NCBI GenBank assembly: GCA_033026295.1
Contig: CM065181.1
Location: 1,364,001 to 1,428,000 of the forward strand
Length of the DNA: 64,000 nt
From: Channa striata
Taxonomy: Eukaryota > Chordata > Actinopteri > Anabantiformes > Channidae
Direction: 5' to 3'
Program-made: the position numbers and the translations under genes
Shown here: piece by piece, positions 23,344-34,820 of the stretch
Layout: each line of letters starts with the position of its first letter
Numbering within the stretch: position 1 is the stretch's first letter
Notes under the pieces: generated by a model
The model's database searches: none
Told to the model about the DNA's origin: nothing
Seen by the model: the letters and a program-made list of their open reading frames with translations, nothing else

Positions 23344-23640
23344 TCCATAACCAAGGAACACAACATTTATTGTTGTGTGGGATAATGTAACATTCCACCA
23401 TTGTGCTGCAGTCATGATTGGTGTGCTGCACATCCTATGATGTCTGTCCTTATTATGCCTCCATACTTGCTCCGTGCTTCCAGAACCCCACAGAATAGTT
23501 TTTCTCTGTGTGGAGGTGGAAGGTTTATGACCACAATGAACATGACCAGCTGTCCTTGCTGGATGCCATAAATGCAGAACATGGAGATATTTCTCCTGAA
23601 GCCTGCCAGAAATTGTAAAAGATTCTTCCAAAGGTGGATT
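23072..23640 (+). pseudogene. DDE transposase fragment, IS630/Tc1-mariner superfamily
   Basis: The plus strand reads a DDE_3-like catalytic core fragment: C-V-D-E-A-R-F with the first catalytic Asp, then L-A-K-T-L-R-R-G-R-N, then V-D-V-P-G-Q-K-G, then P-F-I-D-P-Y-N. After 23343 the frame shifts and W-D-N-V-T-F-H-H, with the second catalytic Asp, can still be recognised. Later stretches are further frameshifted. The N-terminal DNA-binding part is missing and the 5' side is fused to a dispersed repeat, so the copy is dead. Residues 1-10 of the ORF starting at 23025 come from the repeat, not the transposase. Confidence 0.65.
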
Positions 23641-23654
23641 GCCAGAGAAGACAA

Positions 23655-23842
23655 AATTACATTTACTAATTTTGCAGATGCTTTTATCCAAAGCAACTTA
23701 CAGAGTAATTTGGTACATACCCATACACACACAATGGCAATGGTTGCAATGCAGGGTACACATCTGGCCCACCAGGAGCAACTGGGGGTTCAGTGTCTTG
23801 CCCAAAGACACTTCGACATGCAGTAAGGAGGGACTGACAAAT
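23655..23842 (+). repeat. Composite short dispersed repeat
   Basis: It starts 'tttgcagatgcttttatcc' and 'aaagcaacttacagag', the reverse complement of the common fish end 'aagtcgctttggataaaag' seen at about 26590. It ends with 'cagtgtcttgcccaaagac'. A partial second copy of the tail lies at 24120-24200. Confidence 0.55.
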
Positions 23843-23875
23843 TAATTTTGTCTTATATTAACACAAACACAAATT

Positions 23876-24050
23876 TGTCTTTTTATACTTGTGAGGACAC
23901 TCATCTGCATAATACAGTCCCTAGCCCCTACCCTAATGATCACAACTTAATGCCTAACTCTAACCCTTAGCCTAACCCTAACCCTAAAATACAATCTTGA
24001 CCCTCAAAAATCCTTTTGAAGTTGTGTGGACAAGCCAAAATGTCCTCACA
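23876..24050. repeat. Short inverted-end repeat with telomere-like core
   Basis: It begins near 'atacttgtgaggac' and ends near 'gtcctcacaatgg', giving short inverted ends. The centre contains 'cctaaccctaaccctaaa' at about 23972-23989. Elements of this form are frequent in fish introns. It is too short to be a true interstitial telomere. Confidence 0.5.
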
Positions 24051-24809
24051 ATGGTATTAATACACAATCTGTCCACAGAAGGCTACAAAGACATGCCCAC
24101 ACCCATAAACACAAATGTTGTCCGTGACCTGCTAGGAGCAATTTAGTGTTCAGTGTCTTGCCCAAGGAAACTTAGACATATGAGCAAGAAAAGCTGAGGT
24201 TCAAGTAGTTATCGACTGTAATGTTAGAAACTAAGGGTTAGGGGTTATCATTTATCCATGTGCAGCTGCTCAGTTGAGTTTAACTACCCACATGAGGCAA
24301 ATACTGTAGAAGAGAGCTCAACACCAAAAGTCATCCTGATCCATCAATTGCCATTTTAGACTGTTGCTTTAATCACTGCTGGTACTGGTTATACTGGTTG
24401 TTCTGACACAATCCTTTATGGGTTTGTTGGACACACCCATCAACAACAGTGTTTAATAACCGATTGAACCAAATGTGGCAGCACTGAGCTCAAGCGAGAT
24501 CTTTCTGTAGCTGTGGATTAGACCTGAACAATGTTCAAGAAGAATTTTGGACTATTACTCCTTACAAAACTGCTTGAGTTGAGCCATATTCTTAAGACAC
24601 CTGATGACGTCATCCAACAGCAACCCTGTAGGGTCTGTGCTCTGCCTGGGCCACATCAAAATGTGTCATTCTGTATTACATATATCTTGTAGGATACCTT
24701 GGTAAACTTAGGAATCAATTTTTCCCACTAAAAAAACAAGTTGTCCAGGTCCAGAGGCAGTAGAGAAGCCCCTTCCATCCATTCAGCTTCGGTCGAAACA
24801 TAATAACCG

Positions 24810-25420
24810 TAAATTCTGGACTATATAATAAACACAAAAAGAAATTTTTTTGTCATATATAAACCGAATGTATCCAGGCTGAGAAATAATATCTGTTGTT
24901 TTACTCATTGTTCACAGTAGGCATGAATGTTCTTAAACTGTGGTATAACACATGTCGTACAGAGCCGGCAAAAACGCATAAATAAACGGATGTGTTTTAG
25001 CCAAAGGAGAAGACGTCTCTTATTCTTCACGAATTAAGTTGCTGCAAGCATGATTTTGTACACAAGTGTTTATATAAAACCTGAATGGTGCCTGTAACAC
25101 GGCAGTAAAAGTGCTGATGTTTGCTGTTGTGCCTCTTTTAACAGCTGAGAATAAAAACTGGCGCTTTTTTTGTTTGCATGACTTCCATCTGCAGAAAAAT
25201 GAAAAGGGGCGCTTATGGTCCGAAAATAATACAATAAACACAAATTTTTATATATTGAGAATGTTCGCTTGTTTTATTACAAATCTTAAACTGTGGAGTA
25301 CAGAGGCAAATACATACACAACGGATGTGTTTTAGAAAGCTTGCAAGCATGAATGATACACAATTTATAAATCTCATTGTGGGTTGCCTCTTTTAACAGC
25401 TGATGTTTTGTTCTATATTG
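24810..25420 (+). repeat. Diverged element with internal direct duplication
   Basis: Two stretches (about 24925-25005 and 25265-25345) share 'cttaaactgtgg', 'gtacagag' and 'cggatgtgttttag' in the same order. The flanks also share 'cctcttttaacagctga' at 25130 and 25388. The element starts near 'accgtaaattctggacta', like the ends of a common fish DNA transposon. ORFs 25020-25241 and 25111-25335 fall in it and are not credible genes. Confidence 0.45.
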
Positions 25421-25753
25421 AGGAAATGGGGGCGCCATCACAATAATTGGACACAACCTATTCCAACAAATTCTTTTTGGTTATACTGGGCTTGCTTTAA
25501 CATGTTCACTTTTGGATTCAGTGTTTTGAAGACATTTCAAAATTATGTGTTTGCTGAAATGCAAAATTGGGTGTAGTCAGTAGATATCAGCCAGTTTACC
25601 TGTGAATAAGATCTATCACTATAACAGACACAGTCAGTGTCTGTAAAATTAAAAAAAAAGAAGAAAAAAAAGTCCACAGTCAAATTTCAGCAGACAACAA
25701 AAACTAAAATACTCTAGAGAGGGCAAAGTCCAAAACAGGAAATGTTGTCTCTT

Positions 25754-28700
25754 TCAGCTGTAAATAGGCTCTGGTAAGCTGGATGTCATATAGTCCTGTT
25801 CTAGAGAGAACTCTGGTGGGTGCCAATGACACTCAATCAAAGCATCATACAGTTCCTCACTGAACTCCATGAACTTCCTGTTGGCCTCTACAACATCCAG
25901 CTCCGGGCTGGGATCTGCAACACAGAGACATTTGATTAGAAAGCATTTCACAGATATGTGGCTGTTTAAGCACTTCTGCATATTATATTGAATACAACAG
26001 AAGACAAAAGGATCCTTTCTTTATTTCCTGTTACATTTATTGTATGAACTTTTCACTTTCACCGTTATGCGAATGACACCCAGCTCTACATTCCCACCAA
26101 ACCTAACTACCCCCTCCCTCTCTCATACCTCACTGACAGCCTCTTTGAAATAAAATTGTGGCTCACAACGCAATTTTCGAATTAAACGGCGCTAAATCTA
26201 CTTTAATCAAATCCAAAAGATTTAAATATCTCCTGACAATTCCTCTACCTTTTTCTACCCCCAGGTTAACAGTCTGGTTGTCATCCTCAACAGCACACTC
26301 TCCTTTACTTCCCACATTAATAACATAACATTAATAACCATCTTCACAGCAACAACCGCCTAGATCCCTCCCTCACACTTCATTACAGTATTGCCAGTTC
26401 ACGGATTGACAACTGCAAATCCTTTCTGTTTGGTCTTCCCCAAAAAAGCATTTTTTGATGCCCAAGGACATCGAAGTGTCAAGCAGAAAAAGGCAAAATT
26501 AACCTGTAGCTGCTCCCGGTGGGCCAGATGAGCACCTTGCATTGCAGCTATCGCCATGGTGCATGCATGAGTGCACTAAATTACTCTGCAAGTCGCTTTG
26601 GATAAAAGTGACAAATAACTATGCCAAATAACTAAACGCAAATGTAACTTGTACAAAATTGGCAGTGTGCAAGAACTCCATCACATTACACCCACTGTGC
26701 AGCAACTTCATTGGCTTCCTATCACATATTGCATTCACTACAAAATACTGTGACCATTCATAACCTTGCCCCTCCATACCTTGCTGACATAATCCATAAC
26801 ACCATGCCTGCTCACACTCTTGGATCCTCTTTATCTATTCCTATTGCTACTGGGGGGGCAGAGCATTTAGTCACTTTCTACTGTATTTTATTATGTCTTG
26901 TATTTTTCTTTTATCTGTATGGTGACCTGTACATTATATGGCTTCTCATTGTCATTCTTCTAATTTGCTTTCATCTGACATTGAGTGCCACAAAAGACAC
27001 CTATAATTAAAATGTATTGTTATTTTTTCAATTTCTATAGACCATAAATTCATAATTTGGGGTTGTTTGCTATACTGAGTTCAAATTATATCATTAGGTA
27101 AAATGTGATCACTCTCACTGGAAAAGACAAATAAAATCATCATGGCTCTAAACTGGCTCATCTAATTAACACACAAGCAAATGAAAAGAACAGTAATCTT
27201 TAGTCCCTCAATTCCAACACCAACCTTCAAGTCCATCATCCTGCTGATCAGCTTCACTTTCCTAAAAAATAGAAAATGATGACTAATTCATGTCAGAAAA
27301 TAATGAGTCACTGATGGATGTTTTTAATGAGCACTCACCTGTGGTGGGGGATACTGTGTGTAATCATACTGTGGATAGTTGTAGCCATAACCTGCTCCAG
27401 TCTGGTCATATCCCCAGGAGGAGTAATACCCAGGATAGGCCTGCTGCTGGTACTGGTTATACTGGTTGTACTGGTTGTACTGACTGTACTGGTCATAGCT
27501 CTGTCTGTATTCTGAGCTGGACTGCCATGATTTGTCTGATTGCTGCTGTGGTGGCCTGTTCCTTAAACTCACAAAGGAGAAAAGGGACACAGAGATGAAC
27601 TCCAATTTTTTGGTATGTGTGCCACGTAAACAGAAATCAACCTAATGACAAAAATCAGTGAAGACATGTCAACAAGTCAACTCACTTGTTAGCAGCCAGG
27701 CTCAGTCTCAGAGGTTTACCACCCAGTCCCACAGCCCCCTGACATTCCTCTAATGCCCGCTTCTGCAACCGCTCATCTGGGAACTGAACAAAGCCGCAGC
27801 CCCTAGAGTGAGACATACAGTGAGGAAAAGTGGCTCTGAAAACAACCACACTTTGGGAAAGTGTATTTCTGTTGCTACAGTGGATTTACAAAATAATATA
27901 TTCAAATGCTAAACCACTCATCTCTGAGGATCAAGCTCACAATCACACAGATAAGCATGTTAGAGCCACCAGTGAAGCTAACCATAATGTCTCTGGAGTG
28001 GGGATACACCAAAGGAAACCTGAACAAGACCCGGTAAGAAAAAAACAAAGAAGCATGTCTAGTACTAGACAGTTTGACTGACTTTCCTCTAACATCTTTT
28101 GATTTTATTGATAGAATTTTTAATGATAAGACAGCTAGTCTGAATCCACACTGCCTGACTATTGAGCCAGATGTTATTATGTCAGAATAAGAATAATTTT
28201 TTATTAATCTCCAATGGGAAAAAAAAAGTGAGATGTATGAGACCCTTTACACTAAATAACCAAAGGTGGCAGGAAACCCAGTGTAAATTTTACACAGCTG
28301 CAGACAATTGCACAATTTCCATCTTATGTAACACGCTCGGAGGAAATATGCTGCATATTGTTTTCAGAATAAGGTTTTGGCTATGCTATTTAACATGAAA
28401 GAGGGGTCAAAACATTATAACTACTTTAGAATAATTTGCTGTATTGGATTACATTAGATTGGACAGGTATCTAATGCTGTGGCCGACCTGTGTATTTCTT
28501 TATTCCAAAACAAGTAGACAAAATGAATCCTATCCAAACTCATGGATCTTGCAGATGTGCAACTCGCCATGTTACAAGATATTGCTTATTCAGGGCAAGT
28601 TGAAAACATTTCTTAAAAATGTTAACCACAATTTCAAATAAAAAAATACATAAACTACTGGAGCAGTTTGTTTGACTAATGAGTTGTGAAAATGTGCCAA

Positions 28701-31700
28701 AAACAGTTAATTAACGTAACTAGAGAAAATTTAAGGTTGATTTTAGTGTCTGGGGATTATAGACAATCCGATCCATTCTTTGAAAATGACCAATGTTTTA
28801 TTTGAGCCAAGTCAGATCCCTGGAGAAAACTAGGTTTCAGAATTTAATAAAAGGACTTTAAGTCTATGTAAACTGTCAAAATAGAAACATAAACAGAAAC
28901 ATAGAAGGCAGAAGTAACCAGAGGCATTCCCAGAGCAGATAAAATATACAGTCTCTCCAGATAGATGTGTCCATAAAACTTCCAATGGAAAGCACCCCGG
29001 GCGATATCCTGATAAGATGCCCAAACAACCTCAGCTGGCACCCTCTAAGACAAGGGAGCATCAACTCTTCTCTGAGTTCTAGATTTCTACAAAGTAATGT
29101 CAGTTAAATAAAAATATGTAAGCTAAAATAAGTGTTTCCATAAACATTCTCCCGCTTTAAAATGAATGACCTAATCCAACAGAGGCCCAGCCATTTGGCG
29201 CTAGTAGTCCCACAATTAGTGAAATGGGGAAGCACCTTAGTGCAGTGAATCTGGCTCAATTGATTGCAGTATTTAAACACCTGTGTCTGGAAGGTTCAGT
29301 CACTGGTTATTCAGTATTCCTGGCTACCATTACACCATGAAGTCAAAAGAACACTCCAAGTAACTCAGAACAGGTCATTGAAAAGCATAAGCTGGGGATG
29401 GTTAAAAATAAATCTCTAAGGTACTGAACATCCCCCAGAGTTCAGTGAAATCAATCATCAAGACATAGAAGCATTAAGGTAGACAAATCTGCCTTAAACT
29501 GGCTGTCCGCACAAGCAGAGTGATCATACAAGAAGGAGACTAGTGAGTGAGGCCACCAACACACAAGTATACTCTGAGGAAGTTACAAACTTCAGCAGCT
29601 GAGATGAGAGAGACTGTGCATACAACAACTGTTGCCAATCATGACTTGAATTTCCTAAAAGCATGTGGGAGACCCCATGGTCAAGTGGAAGAAGGTTCTT
29701 TGGGCTGATGAAAAAATGTTGCTCTCGGGTCATTATAAGAGATGCTATATTTGGCAGACATCAAATATTGCACATCACCACAAACACACCATCCCCACTG
29801 TGAAACACAGTTGGAGCGGCATCATGCTATAGGGATGCTTCTCATCAGCCTGCCCCAAAGGCTTGTGAAGGTAGAGGGTAAAATGAATGCGGCAAAATAT
29901 AGAACAATCCTTGAGGACAATCTTATTCAGTCTGCAAGAGAACTACATCTTGGGAGAAGATTTGTTTTCCCAACCAAAAGCAAAAAGTGAATACAGCAAA
30001 ACTTATCAGGAATGGTTAACTGACAACTGTTCTGGAGTCACCAACTCATTTTGACTGTGACTGATTTATAATGTCAATAAAAGGGTAAAATATTGAAGGG
30101 GGCGAATAGTTTTTACAGGCACTGTATATTGTTCCTTTGATAAATGGTCTGAGCGTTCTTTGCAGCACCCCAGTATCAGTTTTCCAGGGAATCTAGCCAC
30201 AGGGGTTGCAAGCCAGTAACTTCTGTGCCGGTCCCAAGCCTGGATATAATAGAGAGGCTTGCGTCAGGAAGGGCATCCAGTGTAAAATTTGCCAAGTACA
30301 ACCATGGAGTCATCCATAGCACTTAACAACGACCACCACCGGTGCTGTTAACCTACAGGGTGCCGGTGGAAATTGGACTACTGTTGGTCGAAGAAGGAGA
30401 GGAGGCAGAAGGGTTCGTGGTCAGAGAGAGAAGGGGAAAGGCAGGAGCTTAGATCTGAGAGTAGGGACTCTTAACGTTGGCACAATGGCAGGGAAAGGTA
30501 GAGAACTGGCAGACATGATGGAGAGAAGGAAGGTAGATGTACTGTGTGTGCAGGAGACGAGGTGGAAGGGCAGCAAAGCACGTAGTATTGGAGGAGGATA
30601 CTAACTGTTCTACCATGGTGCGGATAGAAAGAGAACCGGAGTAGAAGTGATCCTGAAGGGGGTGTTTGTGAACAGTGTTCTAGAGGTGAAAAGAGTCTCT
30701 GACAGGGTGATGAGCCTAAAGCTAGAAATCGAAGGGGTGATGGTGAACGTAGTCAGTGGGTATATAAGGAGAGATTCTGGAGTGAGTTTGATGAGGTCAT
30801 AGAGAGTATCCCCAGAGGAGAGAGAGTAGTTGTTGGTGCAGACTTCAATGGGCATGTTGGTGAGGGGAACAGAGGTGATGAGGAGGTGATGGGCAGGTTT
30901 GGTGTTAAGTAAAGGAATCCAGAGGGACAGATGGTTGTGGACTTTGCTAAGAGGATGGAAATGGCTGTAGTCAACACTTACTTCCAGAAGAGAGAGGAAC
31001 ACAGAGTGACATAAATGAGTGGAGGTAGAAGTACACAGGTGGACTCACATTCTATGTAGACGAGGTCATTTGAGAGAGATTAGTGACTGTAAAGTGGTGG
31101 TAGAAGAGAGTGTAGCCAGACAGCACCGCATGGTGGTATGTAAGATGACTCTGGTGGTCAGGAAGAAGAAGAGAGGAAAAACAGAAAAGAAGACCAAGTG
31201 GTGGAAGCTAAAGAATGAAGAAACTTGTAAGGAATTCAGGAAGAAGTTGAGACAGGCTCTGGGTGGTCAGGAAGAGCTTCCAGATGACTGGGAAACTACA
31301 GCAGATGTAATCAGGGAAACAGGTAGGAAGGTGATTGGTGTGTCATCTGGAAAGAGGAAAGAAGATAAAGACACTTGGTGGTGGAATCAGGAAGTACAGG
31401 ACTGCATCCAGAGGAAGAGGTTAGCTAAAAGGAAGTGGGATGTAGAAAGGACTGAGGAAAGTAGACAGGAGTACAAGGAAGTGCAGCACAGAATGAAGAG
31501 GGAGGTGGCAAAGGCCAAACAGAAAGCTTACGATGAGCTGTATGACAGGTTAAATACGAAGGAAGGAGAGAAGGACTTGTACAGGATAGCCAGACAGAGA
31601 GATAGAGATGGGAAAGATGTGCAACAGATAAGGGTGATTAAAGACAGAGATGGAAAGGTGCTAACAACCCAGGAGAGTGTGCAGAGAAGATGGAAGGAGT

Positions 31701-34700
31701 ATTTTGAGGAGCTGATGAATGAGGAAAATGACAGGGAAAGAAAGGAGGAAGATGTGGCTATTGTGGAGCAGGAAATAGCAGAGATTAGAAAGGATGAGGT
31801 GAGGTAGACTCTGAAAAGGATGAAGAGCGGAAAGGCTGTTTGTCCTGATGACGTACCTGTGGAGGTGTGGAAGTGTCTAGGAGAGACAGCAGTGGAGTTT
31901 CTGACAAGTCTGTTTAACAGGATTCTAGAGAGTGAGAAGATGCCTGAGGAATGGAGCAGAAGCGTTCTGGTGCCGATCTTTAAGAACAAGGGTGACACGC
32001 AGAACTGTAGCAACTACAGAGGGATAAAGCTGATGAGCCACAAAATGAAGCTGTGGGAAAGAGTAGTGGAAGCCAGGCTTAGGAAGAAGGTGGAGATTTG
32101 TGAGCAGCAGTATGGTTTCATGCCCCGTAAGAGCACCACTGATGTCATTTTCGTTTTGAGATTGTTGATGGAAAAGTACAGAGATGGTCAGAAGGAGCTG
32201 CATTGTGTCTTTGTGGATTTAGAGAAGGCGTATGACATGGTGCCGAGGGAGGAGCTGTGGTACTGTATGAGGATGTCAGGAGTGGCAGAGAAGTACGTCA
32301 GAGTAGTTCAGGACATGTATGAGAGAAGCATAAAGGTGGTGAGATGTGCCGTAGGTCAGACAGAGGAGTTCAAGGTGGAGGTGGGACTACATCAAGGATC
32401 GGCTTTGAGTCCCTTCTTGTTTGCTATGCTGATGGACAGATTGACAGATGAGGTCAGACAGAAATCTCCATGGACAATGATGTTTGCAGATGACATTGTG
32501 ATTTGCAGTGAGAGTAGAGAGCGGGTGGAGGAACAGCTGGAGAGGTGGAGGTTTGCTCTGGAAAGAAGAGGCATGAAAGTCAGTCGTAGCAAGACAGAAT
32601 ACGTGTGTAAACGAGAGGGAGCAAGGTAGAAGCGTGAGGTTACAGGGGGCTGAGGTGAAGAAGGTGCAGGAGTTTAAGTACTTGGGGTCAACAGTTCAGT
32701 GTGATGGGGAGTGTGGAAAAGAGGTGAAGAGGCGAGTGCAGGTGGGTTGGAATGGGTGGAGGAAAGTGTCAGGAGTGTTGTGTGACAGAAGAGTGTCAGC
32801 AAGACTCAAAGGAAAGGTGTACAGGACAGTGGTGAGACCAGCTCTGCTCTATGGGTTAGAGACAGTAGCAGTGAGAAAGAGACAAGAGGCAGAGATGGAA
32901 GCAGCAGAGATGAAGATGTTGAGGTTCTCCTTAGGAGTCACAAGGTTGGACAGAATAAGGAACGAGCTCATCAGAGGGACAGCGTATGTTGCCTGTGTTA
33001 GCAACAAAGTCAGAGAGGCCAGATTGAGATGGTTTGGACATGTGCAGAGGAGGGATAGTGAATATATTGGTAGAAGGATGTTGGAGATGGAGCTGCCAGG
33101 CAAGAGGGCGAGAGGACGACCAAGGAGGAGATATATGGATGTTCTAACAGAGGACATGAGGTTAGCTGGTGTCAGAGAGGAAGATGCCCAGGATAGAGTG
33201 AGGTGGAAACGGATGATTCGCTGTGGCGACCCCTGATGGGAAAAGCCAAAGAGTGGTAGTAGTATCAGTTTTCCAGGGAGTCTGAGCAGTGTAATACTTT
33301 TAAAATGGGGACTACCACCCTACTCTGCCACTTTACACGCATTGGCACAATCTAGCATTTCTACCAAGACAAACCTACAACATCCTTCAGCATCTCGGGG
33401 TGAATTCTCATACACCTGGTGCCATGCCACTGAGGAGCTTCTTAATTACCTAATAAACCTTTCCCAGAGATATGAGTGAAACTCTGCCAACTTATCTTCA
33501 CAGGACATTTTGGTTAGCTTCAAAACTCAAAAAAACCCTTAAAATTGAAATTACATGCATTTACATTACACACATAGTGTCACGTTATTACTCACTTGGA
33601 GTTGCCCATACTATCCAGCACTACTTTTCCACCACGACAGGAAGGGTAGCGATTGTAAAAGAACTCATAAAGCATCCCATCATCCACCTCTGGAGTCAGA
33701 TCTCCCACAAACAAGGAATACATCTGACTACAACAAAATGGCAGGAAAAGAGACACAGAATTTTTATACAATACACAATAACAACTTACTCTATGAAACC
33801 TTAGAAAGCGACTGAGTAACTCAAATAGAAGTACTAGGACCAAAACCATATATGAAAAATGTGATTTTTGTCATTAATATCTTTATGATATTCTGCGTCT
33901 CACCCTGTGTCTTGTTTGCCAAAGGTAGCTCGGTTTAACTTGAATCTTGTGGGCTATGAGAAATAAACAATAAAGTTGACCATACCAAATCTCATGAATC
34001 TTCAAAGACTCCAAGAAGAGAAAAAAACATGTCTACTGTAAATAATATTTGCTCTTCATACCGGATTTGCTCCTGGTAAAGGCTTTCCGTTGACTTTGCG
34101 GAGACACCTCTCAGCCGTAGCCTCGTCTGTCATCTCCACAAAACAGTAGCCCAGAGCACCCCTGGGTGATGAAACACTGTTTAAAGCTGGAGTAGTATCG
34201 CTGCAAAATGAACAACTTGTGGATTTAGTTCTTACCCAGTCATCTTGTTGCGTATGATCCGTACATTGACAACTTGCTCTCCCATTGTTGAAAAAGCTCT
34301 GGTGATAAATTTCTCATCCATGTAGGACTCCAGCTACAGAAACACATGACAACACGCTGTAAAAGAGGCGCTAGACGTCATAGGGATAACCTCACCAGGT
34401 TTATGAAATCTTTCTACATACAAGAACTAAACCAGTGTATCATGGCAAAAGCAATGACTGTTACCTAAAACAATTGGAAATTCAAGATGTTCCTGGAATG
34501 GAGTGGGACATAAGGGATAATGATGTGCATAAGGTGCGAATAACCTGCAGTCGTCTCAACTAAAGTTAGCTTTACACCTTAACGTTAGATACTAGCAACG
34601 AAAAAATAAATATAAAATTTCCGATTTTCTAAAGTGAGTCTGAATAAGCGTTAATTTATATTTGATCAGCGTTAATTCTCTATTCTACTAATCGTGTGGC

Positions 34701-34820
34701 TGTTGTTGCGCTAGCTTAAGTCAGCACGGTGGACCCACTAAGTCGGTAAAGATAACGTTGGCTAGTTTATTAAATAATGAGTAATAGAAAACTTACGTTC
34801 CCCATCCATAACGTGCTCAT
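25754..34820 (-). CDS. trnau1ap: tRNA selenocysteine 1-associated protein 1 (SECp43)
   Basis: Nine coding exons read in phase (minus order): 34797-34820, 34236-34333, 34062-34161, 33904-33953, 33596-33727, 27686-27802, 27339-27561, 27225-27261, 25754-25914. They sum to 942 nt, 313 residues plus stop; human SECp43 has 287 (recalled). All introns begin GT and end AG. RRM1: RNP2 L-W-M-G-N-L at 4-9, RNP1 around G-Y-C-F-V-E at 45-50. RRM2: RNP2 L-F-V-G-D-L at 96-101, RNP1 K-G-C-G-F-V-Q-F at 135-142, with Cys where an aromatic residue is usual. A Tyr/Gln-rich tail with repeated N-Q-Y (about 185-245) precedes a conserved acidic C-terminus containing E-E-L-Y-D-A-L. Family role: binds selenocysteine tRNA and supports selenoprotein synthesis. 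Intron 5 (5.8 kb) holds transposons. Fish may have two paralogues; I cannot tell which this is. Confidence 0.93.
26040..26880 (+). mobile_element. LINE reverse-transcriptase C-terminal relic in trnau1ap intron 8
   Basis: The plus strand, opposite to the host gene, reads a decayed LINE tail. It starts at H-R-Y-A-N-D-T-Q-L-Y-I, equivalent to the Y-A-D-D-T-Q-L-Y active site with Asp to Asn. After an interruption at about 26445-26650 it resumes with N-L-A-P-P-Y-L-A-D-I-I near 26765-26800. This pattern is typical of L2/CR1-Rex-type LINEs in fish. Several stops and frame changes are present. Confidence 0.6.
26445..26650 (+). repeat. Short repeat inserted in the LINE relic
   Basis: It contains 'gcaagtcgctttggataaaa' and trailing 'ctaaacgcaaatgtaact', a common fish repeat end. 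It splits the flanking LINE coding homology, so it inserted later. Confidence 0.5.
28890..29065 (-). mobile_element. LINE 3'-end fragment in trnau1ap intron 5
   Basis: In reverse complement the sequence follows the familiar fish LINE C-terminus: 'cagctgaggttgtttgggc', 'atcaggatatcgcccgggg', 'ggaagttttatggacac'. These are equivalent to 'L-R-L-F-G-H-L-I-R' and following. Only about 175 bp is recognisable. Confidence 0.4.
29200..30126 (+). mobile_element. Tc1-like transposon relic in trnau1ap intron 5
   Basis: The plus strand carries the decayed transposase of a common fish Tc1 family: W-K-K-V-L-W-A-D-E-K (the first D-E, with normal Thr lost), then Y-I-W-Q-T-S-N-I-A-H-H, then T-I-P-T-V-K-H, then G-K-M-N-A-A-K-Y-R, then L-G-R-R-F at about 29940-29965. 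The second half of the transposase is deleted. The right end 'tttttacaggcactgtata' at about 30108-30126 is the expected terminal sequence. The matching left terminus is not seen. Confidence 0.7.
30172..30194 (+). repeat. Target-site duplication, left copy
   Basis: 'agtatcagttttccaggga' followed by 'atct'. It repeats at 33261-33283, with one difference (a to g) after the first 19 bases, and brackets the RTE element. Confidence 0.85.
30195..33260 (+). mobile_element. Near full-length RTE-type LINE
   Basis: A 3.07-kb element lies between 19-23-bp direct repeats and is inserted antisense in trnau1ap intron 5. Its start ('agccacaggggttgcaagcc') and its end ('gcgacccctgatgggaaaa', then a short 'gtagtagt' tail) match the termini I recall for a common fish RTE element, so it looks full length rather than 5' truncated. 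It encodes one polyprotein with endonuclease then reverse transcriptase, now broken. The divergence of one TSD copy and several stops suggest moderate age. Confidence 0.85.
30430..33236 (+). pseudogene. RTE endonuclease/reverse transcriptase ORF, broken
   Basis: The endonuclease part shows V-G-T-L-N-V-G-T-M-A-G-K-G near 30464, C-V-Q-E-T-R-W at about 30545 and G-A-D-F-N-G-H at about 30838. The reverse transcriptase (31820-32629) shows S-N-Y-R-G-I-K-L, Q-Y-G-F-M-P-R-K, F-V-D-L-E-K-A-Y-D and the active site M-F-A-D-D-I-V. The C-terminal part (32634-33236) shows Y-L-G-S-T-V-Q and ends R-C-G-D-P. In-frame stops lie near 30602, 30908, 31013 and 31806. A frame change with apparent loss of part of the endonuclease lies near 30770, and another shift at about 32603. 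It cannot make an active protein as it stands. Confidence 0.85.
33261..33283 (+). repeat. Target-site duplication, right copy
   Basis: Pairs with 30172-30194; 22 of 23 positions agree. Confidence 0.85.

Noticed and set aside
23970..23990. Telomere-like 'ccctaaccctaa'
   Set aside because: Only about three units, inside a dispersed repeat with inverted ends; not an interstitial telomere.
30610..33157. Minus-strand ORFs opposite the RTE element (for example 31528-32013)
   Set aside because: Shadows of the purine-rich sense strand of the LINE; rich in Ser, Leu and Phe with no motif.
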